A program made the position numbers and the translations under genes. The notes below the pieces were generated by a model. That model was not told the DNA's origin. It searched no databases and saw nothing but the letters and a program-made list of their open reading frames with translations. A stretch of DNA of 64,000 nucleotides. It comes from Scolanthus callimorphus. Taxonomy: Eukaryota > Cnidaria > Anthozoa > Actiniaria > Edwardsiidae. Positions 55,338 to 64,000 of the stretch are shown here, piece by piece (within the stretch, counting starts at the first letter, position 1; each line of letters begins with the position of its first letter). The stretch is taken from contig JAWWUD010000057.1 in the NCBI GenBank assembly GCA_033964015.1, forward strand, positions 186,001 to 250,000, read 5' to 3'.

Positions 55338-55680
55338 TGCGATGTGGTGGCCAAACGAGACGCAAGTTGCGTGACAATTTGAACATGTTTAAAGTGAACG
55401 CAAGTAAACACAAGTCATCGCAAGTTGGTGGCCAAACGAGCGCAAGTCGACGCAAGTAGCAAACTTGCGTCGACTTGCGTTTCGTTTGGCCAGGGCGTTA
55501 GAGAGGACACATGTACGGGCTCGATGGCGACACTCGAGTCTTTAGTTGAGCATGTACGGGATACAAAGCGCAAGGCAAGTGTGAATCATAGCGATACAAG
55601 CTTTAAATCAATTGATCTGTTTGCTTGCGTTCACTTCATGCATACTCGACGCAAGCACAAACGCAAGGGAATACATCTTC
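55338..55680. repeat. cluster of CGCAAGT motifs
   Basis: CGCAAGT or its complement occurs more than ten times, with GTGGCCAAACGAG in two direct copies and CGTTTGGCCA inverted. The centre ACTTGCGTCGACTTGCG / CGCAAGTCGACGCAAGT forms a hairpin. Noncoding as far as I can see. Confidence 0.65.
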
Positions 55681-55788
55681 TGTGCCTTTCACTTTGTTCA
55701 ACCGCACAGAAAATGTTTATATTGTATATTCTACATGAGGACACAAAGTGTAGGAGAGACGCATACCAGTAACACCCAGTACACAATA

Positions 55789-56027
55789 GAGCTGATTTCA
55801 GATGACCATCGTGAAAGTAAACGCAATTGTGCAATCACTAGCCAATCAGAAACAAGAGTAATTACAACTTACTGCTGAATGGTTTCCAGCCAAGCCAATC
55901 AGGAGCCGAACCAATTGGCTAGTAATTCCTTGCTTGTAATTAGTCGCAATTTGATTGGTTGATAGAAATAAGCAGTCAATGAGAAAGCAAACCAATCGCA
56001 AACACGACGGTCATCTGAAATCCGCTC
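55789..56027. mobile_element. MITE family B, TA-flanked copy
   Basis: Ends GAGCTGATTTCAGATGACC / GGTCATCTGAAATCCGCTC bordered by TA (55787-55788 and 56028-56029). It contains inverted CCAATCA / TGATTGG boxes. Related to 22745-23000 and 32264-32391. Confidence 0.78.
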
Positions 56028-56654
56028 TAACTGAATAAGTGGTTGTGCTGGCGTCCCAGGGAGATCCGGCGTTTAGAGGGCGCATGTTTCTGGTCCGATC
56101 AGGGACTGGGTCTTCAGAGGGCGAATGACTTAATGTATGATTGCAAATAGAGTGATGACACTTGATTCGTGAAAAACGTAGAGAAAATTACCAACTATTC
56201 GTGTAAAGTTCAAACAAACAGTGCAACATTATAAAAAAAAATAACCGTACTTTCTTGAAATATAATTCAAGGGCATATAATTTCTTTTAAAATATTATTA
56301 GATTAGTAAAGTGTTCACCAATTCAGTGTCACAGTGCCATCTCTTCTAAATACCCAACACTTCAATTCAGTAAATATGAGTTTATTTCAAACATTAATAA
56401 ACTGACGTGCAGTTGACTGATATTTGCCGTCAGGCTGGAGCCAACCTGCCGAACGTGTGCATGTAAGTTATGTAAATGCGGTAAATGTGTGCGTGAGTCC
56501 TAAACTGTGAGCGTATGAGTCTTTGGTGTACTGCTCTCTTTTTTACGTGGATAGACGATAGACATCAAATGGAATCTGCCTGTTTTTCTCATTTCTCTTG
56601 AGCTGTTGGCAATGGGCCACGTCTCAAATTAAATCGAATGTGACGGCTGACAGG

Positions 56655-57469
56655 TTACCATATGTATCCCTGGTAATTCTTGTACTGCCCACACAGTTTC
56701 ACCAAAATTCTGGAGAGCGTCACAAGTCCTCTAACAACCACTGCACCATGGGATGGAACATGGACATGAGTATCTACGAACACAATATACGGTGGCCGTA
56801 GAAGGAATAAGGAAGTCCTCTCTGCAATGACCAGCACAGCAATCCTTGTCTCTCCTGGACAGGACAGTAGTTCCAGCTGTTTAGCAACCATAGTCGGTTC
56901 ATGATCATCCTGAATACGAACTGGGAGAGCTTGTTGTGGATAGACGTTGAAGCAATTTGAAAGTATTTCACACGCTTCAGCTGTAGAGAGATAGCGAGAA
57001 GGCAGCGTCGAGCGGTACGTATCATATACGTTATTTCCTGTCGTCATGCAATGATACAATAGACACGTCCAGAGAGGGGAAATATTGCCATCACTCGGAA
57101 ATGGCAGATTCTCGACTAGAAGCTGTCGTCCAATCATCACGGCAATAATGCTGCAAGCACTGCTTCCATTCCTATTGCTAACATTACCCTGGCTGAAGTC
57201 AAACGGATACTTCCACACTAAGCTTCCGTGGTCATCTTCTGCGAAATTGGCACGGATCTCTAGTAATTTACTAGTGTCAACATCAACAGTGTCTTCATCA
57301 TCAAAGGTACACCATCTTCCCCTTCTATATCCCCATCTTCTTCTTCGTCGCTGCCGTGTTCACTCTCACATTCACCTTCTTTCTCGATTTCCTGGAGCAG
57401 AGCTGCAACGTTTAAGTCGTCGTTGAAAACCTTTCCAAATTTATCCAAGGCTGCTCTAAGCTCTCCCAT
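56655..57469 (-). pseudogene. uncharacterised gene, possible cysteine-peptidase fold, one frameshift
   Basis: ATG at 57469 opens MGELRAALDKFGKVF, then an acidic stretch (GSDEEEDGDIEGEDG). Near 57303-57307 a T run appears one base short; past it, another frame continues (DDEDTVDVDTSKLLEIRANF) into a long frame ending at 56655. That part has NRNGSSACSIIAVMIG (possible nucleophile Cys) and IVFVDTHVHVPSHGAVVV (possible His), spaced and set like Cys and DSH-type His motifs of ubiquitin-specific-like or viral-tegument-like cysteine peptidases. The fold call is inference from motifs. It is intronless, which fits a transposon-borne or retrotransposed gene. It could be intact if the missing base is an assembly error. 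Confidence 0.55.
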
Positions 57470-57734
57470 TGCGAAATGAACCCCTCTCTGAGTTACAGCT
57501 TATCTCCCCCGTGTCACTTCTCCGTCATTGCAACGAGTCTCATATTTTTCCTGAAATCGAACCAAGAACACAGTCAGGTCATCTGTGTGAGGTGAAATGT
57601 GAAGTGAAGGCCTGAAAAGCTACTCGGAACGGAAAAAAATCGACACTGTTTGCCGATCCATTTCCAACTCAGGATGATTCGAACAGCGTGAATTTCCCTA
57701 GCAAAACCATTTGAACTGACCTTGCTGTTTACCT

Positions 57735-57910
57735 TGTTCATGGTGTCTGCCTGGCCCGTGGTGCTGGCTTGGTTATCTGTATCTGTCGGCCCGTGGTGCT
57801 GGCTTGGTTATCTGTATCTGTCTGGCCCGTGGTGCTGGCTTGGTTATCTGTATCTGTCTGGCCCGTGGTGCTGGCTTGGTTATCTGTATCTGCCTGGCTC
57901 GTGGTGCTGG
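57735..57910. repeat. 36-bp minisatellite, 4-5 units
   Basis: Unit GTGGTGCTGGCTTGG followed by TTATCTGTATCTGTCTGGCCC repeats four to five times, nearly perfect. As 36 is a multiple of three, open frames on both strands repeat 12-residue units; no independent evidence of coding exists. Confidence 0.9.
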
Positions 57911-57989
57911 ATTGTCTTTGTAGCTGTAAATAACATATCTAGTTTTGCAATGCACAACTTAAACTGTGGGTGTGTGTGGGGGTGAGGGG

Positions 57990-59580
57990 GAGGGGGAGAG
58001 AGGAATTGTTGACCAATACATTTTCGTTAAAAGACGCATTCAAAGCTTTGTCTAGATGTAATTACCTATCTTGAGTAGCTCATACAGTCGCTCTCGTTTC
58101 TTTAACAAGGCGGGGAATTATCCCATCCTTGTAAAAGAGAATAAAATCCCTGGCTTCCCTTGAAATATATAAGCCACCACGATATATGATTTCTTGAATC
58201 AATTAAATAGGTTTGTTTATCGAGTATAAGAAAGTAATACAATCCTACGCTACCTTCAAATACTGCGCGCTTGGCCAGCGACTGTGGCATTTGGCGATAA
58301 ATAATGGCTTAAAGTATTTATATTACTCAAGAGATTATAAGAATTTCTGTGCACTGATTGGTAGAGTTTTCTTTCTCTTGCAGCTATAATCTATAAGGTA
58401 TACCAAAAGCTGACGAATAACATTGAATGCATTGGGAGTGCATGCATGTGCTTTGGTGAAAAAATCCAATAAAAACAAGTCAAAAAAACCTTATGAGTCA
58501 CTTGAGTAATTATACTTAAACTGTAACACCTCAACTTCATCTGGTGACTATTTCGCCTCACCTTTGGTGACTAATTCTTAAATAAAAGTAGAACCCCAAT
58601 GAGAACCCTAAGCCATTTACATGCAGCCAAAATCTTCCTGATAACTTGAACTTCATATTCTTTTCAATAAGCTTATGAAAAGCCTAAAAGTTAATATAAT
58701 TGCAAACAATTTCAATAACCCAAACCCTATTTTTTTTTTTTTTGTCAGAGTGTATAAAGTATTGGTCCTCTACTCTATGAGCCCATGCACTTATACTGCA
58801 CATGAACGCATGCTGCCCTCTTATTTTGGTAAAACTTGAAATATACAGTACAGCCTGGATGTATGTTAACATGTACTTCACAGGTGAACATGACTGCCAA
58901 ACAATGTTTACCTTTCAAAGTAACAAGAATATGCTGCCCAATAGCATATTGTATGTCCATGGGATTGCCACATGATAGGCAATCTAGTTTCCAGTATAGG
59001 TAGATGTCTCCCTTTTAAAGAAAAATTTATTAGTTGCACAGCCTGCAGAGGGAGGACGGGGATGAACTACCAGCTTTTTGACAAATTTTCATGCATTTTC
59101 TAATAGTCAGCCCCTCCATTATGGCGATTCATTTTCTCTTATATGCCAACCCCCCTCCCCCTCCCCAAAAAAACTTTATTGAGTTTACTTCTAGTGAACA
59201 AACGCGAGCGAGTAAATGCATGTACAAACATATTTTTACATGCACCTTGAGTAACTGCAAAATTCCTTAAGAAGAGAGATAAGTTAGACATGCAGTTGCA
59301 AAAATAAAGCATCAACAGGAATAAGAGCAAACTTTAAAAAAAGACACTTCATTGCATGTGAATGAAAGTAAACACAAGTAACTTTGGTATGTTATAGTTT
59401 CAGACTGCACTGTACTTAGAAATGGTGGAAATTGCAGGGAATCAAGGGGCAATTACATAAAGGATATTACATGGCCACACGGACACATTTTATCTTCAAG
59501 TGTTGAACATTTACAGTATCTCACGAGTGAGATAAATTTTTAACACGAGAAGAAAATTTTGTACCTCTAAGGCTGCATTC
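57990..59580. other. gene-poor stretch
   Basis: No supported gene. It includes the second copy of the 13870-14140 repeat at 58495-58575 and a GGATATTACATGG fragment near 59460. Confidence 0.5.
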
Positions 59581-59584
59581 ATTA

Positions 59585-59860
59585 CTACCGAAATCACTAA
59601 ACTGCCGGCACCCTCGAAAATTCGATCGATCGTTTGTCAGTTTCGGTTCCCTCGTCTGGCTGTTTTGATCGATCCAAATGGTCACGTGACATTAAAATTT
59701 TGTACAAAACATGGAAAAACACGCTTTTTCCATTGTTTGTTACAAAAATTTAAATGGCACGTGACCATTTGGGTCGATCAAACAGCCAGACGAGCGAACC
59801 GAAACTGACAAACGATCGATCAAATTTTCGAGGGTGCCGGCAGTTTAGTGATTTCGGTAG
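59585..59860. mobile_element. TA-flanked palindromic MITE
   Basis: Arms of about 120 bp: CTACCGAAATCACTAAACTG, CCGGCACCCTCGAAAA and CAGCCAGACGAG-type blocks inverted around a short AT-rich centre. TA borders both ends (59583-59584 and 59861-59862). Contains inverted CACGTGAC and GATCGATC motifs. Confidence 0.8.
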
Positions 59861-60688
59861 TATGTATATTACAGGGGGGGCAGAGGATTTTGAGGGGGGA
59901 TCTCAAAATTCAGGAACCCGAAAAGGGGGGATGTCAAGTTTTTTTCATAACATGAAGGGGGGATGCGTATTTTTATGGCAGTATATTTAAGACAAGGTTG
60001 TGCAGTTTGATAGTAAATGAAGGAAGGCTCAATGTGTGGACACTGAGTTTGAACCTCCTGAAGAAATATCACTTGCAATACTATTCTCGTGTATTTACCC
60101 TCTTTCAACTGATATGTTGAAAAAGGCTGTGCGCTTCGCGCAAATAAAGAATTATAAACTTAAAAATCGTAAAAGGCCTTCTTGTTTCACCACCATTCCT
60201 CGAGGTCCTTCACTCTTCAGTGACTTTGTCTGCCAGACAAAAACACCTTTGGACTTTTGATTAATAATCTTGTAGCTTCATTGTCAAAATTGCGGCGCGC
60301 TTCGCACGCACAACGGAAAACATACCAAACAATCAAATACAAAATAAATGATACTCAGCCTATGTGTAGTAAGGCTCCAATCGAGGAGCGCACCAGATCA
60401 CTTGTAGAAAGTCACTACACACAAAAGAGTACAGCCACCTAGGATTTTTATTTGCATTTTTACGCTTCGTATTTTTTTATCATTGAGTCTTGTTCTGCAT
60501 TTTGGAAAAAATGTTATTGACGCAACCCTACCTCGACATATAAATTGAAAAAATGTCTGGGGGGGCATGTTTTTTCCTTTTTACTAAGAGGGGGGTTTCG
60601 TAAAAAATATGTTGTGCCTTGGGGGGATCTGAAAACTTTGCATTGTCAAAAAAAAAAAATTAACTGCTCCCCCTGTAGTATACATAAT
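59861..60688. mobile_element. possible element with TACAGGGGG ends
   Basis: TATGTATATTACAGGGGG...CAG at the left and CTGCTCCCCCTGTAGTATACATA at the right are inverted. The interior repeats AAGGGGGGATGT and GGGGGGATCTGAAAA words. It directly abuts the palindromic MITE at 59585-59860. No duplication could be matched, so borders are tentative. Confidence 0.4.
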
Positions 60689-61040
60689 GAAGCGGTCATG
60701 TAATGTTATGTTTATGATATAAACATCAATGAAATACCAAATTCAAATTTTATTCGAGTTTAAGCTTACAAATCGAGCATTGAGCATAGGCAAGTGTGAT
60801 ATTTTCACTTGTGAAAATAATACATGTGAAAATAACATGTTATTTTCATGTGTGAAGATATCAAGTCACGTGGGAGATCACCCGGTATTTCATTGGTATT
60901 TATATGATAAAATGAGATCCTTGATGATAAATTTGTTCTGTGTAAGGCATAATAAACTGTATTGTATTGTAAACATGTGTATAGATTTTCAATCTGAAAT
61001 ATAAAATGAAAGATTCTCACTACAAACTTACTGATTCTGA

Positions 61041-61341
61041 TTAATTCCCCTGTGTCATCACTCCAACAATGGGGCTGACAGGTTGAAAACATCCCTTGTG
61101 AAACACTTCCCGGTCATGGAGTGGTAAGCAGCAATGCTCTTTAATATCACAACTGTAGCAAAGAGCCCCACATTCCATGCATTTTAATTGTGAGATAGAC
61201 CCACATCTTGTACAGGAGCCAGTTTTTCCTTCATTTCTCAGCACACTCTCAAATATCTCTTGCCTGGCCTCCTCCCATCCAACATTGACTGCTGACATTC
61301 TTTCATTCCGTTCTTCAATTTGGTCTGTTCCCTCCAGTTCC
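61041..61341 (-). CDS. Cys/His-rich exon, KDZ-transposon CxC-like
   Basis: An acceptor-like GAGACAG at 61342 opens a frame with EEARQEIFESVLRN, then CTRCGSISQLKCMECG, ALCYSCD and a His-rich tail (PLHDREVFHKGCF). The order CX2C-X7-CX2C-X3-CX2C-X4-H resembles the CxC cysteine clusters found with KDZ-type DNA transposases, and also B-box fingers. The frame stops at 61041. No transposase core was found next to it, so this is an isolated remnant or an exon of an unrecognised gene. Confidence 0.5.
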
Positions 61342-62109
61342 CTGTCTCAAAAAGTCCCTCTGTCTATTTTAGAAGCTGTTGCAAATCATCTAGCAAAACA
61401 AAAAATACAGTGTTATTCAAACTTTAGCAAAAGAGCTGGCCCTTGGTGGTGGTTAATGGGTTAATGCCACAATACCAGTACAGCACAGTCCCCCCCCCTC
61501 TGGAATTTCCAATCCCTTCCGTAGGGGGTATGGATACTTTTTGGAAACACACAATGCATATGGCCAATACCTCATCACCACAAACCTAATCTCAACATTT
61601 GCTTACCACCAATATTACTTCTGCTCCACTGCTGCTCTGAAAGAATTATGTCAGTTTAATTCATCATCATCTAAAATTGAAAAAAAAAATTCAAACAAAA
61701 TTTGTTACTAGCAGAGCAGTACCATCGATCGCCACCGAATGCAAAAAAATACCAGGCGTTCTACAGCAGACCGTTTGAGCATAAGTACGAGAAACCATCA
61801 ATTAGGAGCTCTGTAATTGGATGGAAGTTTAGATGGAAATAAGCCAATAGCTGATCTTGTAATAAATTAATGGGTAAAATATAAATGGCGCACGTTTTTC
61901 GGTGACCCCGATTTTTATTTGCTAAATAGGTCAAGTATTTAGCGGAAACAAAATAGCAGGAGAACGAAAAACGTTGGATGTTAGAAGTTCGTTTATTTGT
62001 ACTTAAATGCCGTAAATATCCTATGAAACTGCCGGAGCCATTTACCCTAGATTAACATGGTGATGACAAAGCACGAAGTTTACATTTTGGAGAACTTTAT
62101 TGCAAGATA
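61342..62109. other. no gene recognised
   Basis: Contains a copy of the poly(C) repeat at about 61488-61560 (TCTGGAATTTCCAATCCCTT). Otherwise AT-rich without supported features. Confidence 0.5.
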
Positions 62110-62286
62110 GAGCAGATTTCGTATGGACTGTGAAAAGTAACGCGGTGCGGCGCGGTACTGTCGCGGTGACGGTACGGAACCTGGCCTGCTGTAAATGGAA
62201 TGAAATCGCGTAGTCGTGGTACGGTCACGGTCACGGTGCGGAACAGCTTTGTGGCGGTACTTTTCACAGTCATACGAAATCTGCTC
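62110..62286. mobile_element. MITE family C, complete TA-flanked copy
   Basis: Ends GAGCAGATTTCGTATGGACTG and CAGTCATACGAAATCTGCTC bordered by TA (62108-62109 and 62287-62288). The GC-rich interior has CGCGGTAC repeats in both orientations. A truncated copy lies at 39016-39127. Confidence 0.8.
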
Positions 62287-63000
62287 TATTGTTATGAACA
62301 ACACATGCGGAGAGTTGATTGTATGGAGAAATAGGCGCTCTAAGTGATTTTAGGGGTTCGAGTTTTAAATGACTGATGCCGCGCAAGCAAGCATGGTGAG
62401 CCCTTCTTTTTTGCAGTTTTCCATTGTTCTTGACCTAAATATTGATCATGCGAAGTTTAATAAGTTAGCTGTTACATCAGTTTCAACGAAATTACGTTTT
62501 AAAATGACAAAACAAATAGAAAATCAACAGAAACGACTTTCTTATGATCCCCCCAAAACGCAAACCTTCTAATTAAAGAAAATAATTTACCGCACTTTTC
62601 ACCGTTTTACCGCACTTTTTTCCGCACTTTTTTCTAAAAAATCCCGCACTTTTCCGCACTTTTTTGCCGTTTTTTTACCACACTTCCCCAGATGCCCTGC
62701 ATAAAGAATTCCGGGCAGTTAAAGAAATCCAGCTTCGAAAATCCCCCCTTGCAATCAGAATTCCGAGCTCTTAAACCCCCCCATCCCATCGGAATTTCCA
62801 AATGCCGCCCATAGGGGGGGTACCTTTATTTTCTGGAATTGCCCAATGCACTAGTCAATTGAAACCCCGGCCCCCCTGGACATAGCAGGAAATGTAACAT
62901 CTGTGCAGCATTACATTTTCAACTTTCTCCTGCCGCCGGGGAAAATCTTGCTGTTACAATCCCCTCCCCTATTGCCCTGATGTATGGTACATTTTTTCCT
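62287..63000. other. no gene recognised; second poly(C) repeat copy
   Basis: Tandem CCGCACTTTT units at 62590-62670 and a copy of the dispersed poly(C) repeat at 62771-62856 (CGGAATTTCCAAATGCC). No coding region supported. Confidence 0.5.
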
Positions 63001-63007
63001 ATCTACA

Positions 63008-63230
63008 GATGAGTGGTGCCTGTGAGGATGGCTCCTGCCACTGTGGCTCACACCACAACTTTCAACATATCCTCCAAGAGTGCAAAATCTTCAGCCACCG
63101 AATGGGCTAGGGACACCCTACCACTAGGTGGCTCAATGATAGAGATATCGCCTCTGAAGGTTTTTTCCAAGCTCTGACTCAGGGCTGGCATTACAACCCC
63201 GCTAAAAATCCTCACCAATTTGGCAAATAG
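63008..63230 (+). pseudogene. possible C-terminal RT zinc-finger remnant
   Basis: From the ATG at 63009 the frame reads MSGACEDGSCHCGSHHNFQH, continues ILQECKIFSHR, and stops, then continues after the stop (GFFQALTQGWHYN) to another stop. CxC-x8-H-x4-C resembles the zinc-binding tail of non-LTR reverse transcriptases. An AG (TATCTACAG) precedes it. The call rests on one short motif. Confidence 0.3.
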
Positions 63231-63559
63231 TTAATACTGTCCCCATTCCCCAGGAGAAATGTAGCGGTACAAAAGCGTAATTCCGTGGTCATGTCCCTGT
63301 TACTCCCCTGCTATGTCCCTGGGGTCAGGGTTCAATTGACTAGTGCATAAGATTGTGGCATAGTAGTTTATGGTCAAATGCCCATATTCACAGTAAACGA
63401 CGCAATATGAGGATGAAGTAAAGCTTAAATGATTACAGCATATTGTTCTTCATGTGGTTGCCTCTAAAGTTGACAAAGTTGAGAATAAAATATACTTACA
63501 AGAAGTGGCTGCGTCGCTTTGTTCAGGTATGGAGCTCGATCCGCTACCCGGCAAGTATA

Positions 63560-63650
63560 AAATGCAGACCAGAAAATGCAGACTGCAGACTAGAAAATGC
63601 AGACTGGAAAATGCAGACCGAATAATGCAGACCGGAAAATGCAGACAAGA
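63560..63650. repeat. 17-bp minisatellite GAAAATGCAGAC
   Basis: Five to six degenerate units of AGAAAATGCAGACTG / GGAAAATGCAGACCG. No coding claim. Confidence 0.8.
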
Positions 63651-63659
63651 AATGAACTC

Positions 63660-64000
63660 ATCGTAAAAATTGTGAATAGGTTAGTCTTTGTCCATTTTGT
63701 ATTAAAGAACAACAGTTTTGGAAGTTGTTGTTCAGTTTTCGCGGCGAGGAGGCTCGTTCCAAGTTATTGAATAGATGGGGCATGGACTGTCATATTAATT
63801 AAGAAAGTGTAGCACGAATGAGTTTGGAAATGATCCCGAACCGAAGATTTGAACACTGCACGTTTTTGAAGCGAATGAGTGAATGAACAGGCTCTCCTAT
63901 TACTGAGAACCATATAATTTTATTGTGCAGAAAAGATCGATTTAGACCTGAAAACAATGTAAAATCGGAATCACAGATTTCCTCAAATTACTTCCCATTG
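63660..64000. other. window end, nothing recognised
   Basis: The last 340 bp are AT-rich and show no gene, repeat or splice-supported exon. Confidence 0.5.

Noticed and set aside
57722..57985. Trp/Leu-rich repeated membrane-like peptide
   Set aside because: It is the translation of a 36-bp minisatellite; both strands are open because 36 is divisible by three.

Overview
The window reads as nuclear DNA of an early-branching animal, most likely an anthozoan cnidarian such as a stony coral. Genes are split by GT-AG introns, matrix metalloproteinase and HPS3 homologues are recognisable, and the rest is dominated by DIRS-type retroelements, palindromic MITEs, foldback elements and long poly(C)/poly(G) tracts. 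The taxonomic call is inference; nothing here fixes a species.

Layout. (1) 0.26-3.46 kb, minus strand: 5' part of a secreted matrix metalloproteinase (signal peptide, cysteine-switch propeptide, furin-like site, zinc catalytic domain). It runs off the left edge, so any hemopexin domain lies outside. (2) 4.35-12.12 kb: two inverted copies of a 0.46-0.72 kb sequence, each bordered by TA and beginning CAGCGCG, flank a two-exon DDE transposase whose N-terminus is a complete Pax-like paired domain, plus an intronless SAM/CCHC-knuckle protein. This may be one 7.8 kb IS630/Tc1/mariner-type element and is the most novel candidate here. (3) 12.5-38.8 kb, minus strand: a HPS3 homologue (BLOC-2 subunit) of at least 16 located exons, with one apparent 1-nt frameshift in exon 1 just after a clathrin-box motif. 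Its introns hold a complete 5.0 kb DIRS1-like retrotransposon (24.7-29.7 kb), a 2 kb CAT-rich satellite (30.4-32.4 kb) and many MITEs. (4) 39.13-46.25 kb, minus strand: a 7.1 kb PAT/Ngaro-like tyrosine-recombinase retroelement with textbook split direct repeats (A1...B1-A2-B2), decayed coding regions, and a 13-unit, 120-bp satellite lying in what looks like its own intron. (5) 46.3-64 kb: gene-poor. It carries MITEs, a 1.27 kb MULE-like hairpin element with a perfect 10-bp target duplication, a 1.3 kb element with a 6-bp duplication, a frameshifted minus-strand gene resembling a cysteine-peptidase fold, a Cys/His-rich KDZ-transposon-like exon and remnants of LINE-like sequence.

The two host genes (MMP and HPS3) are transcribed in the same direction and are separated by the paired-domain transposon candidate. 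All other coding capacity appears mobile-element derived. Exon boundaries were set by matching GT-AG sites, reading-frame phase and remembered family sequence; no alignment or transcript evidence was available.
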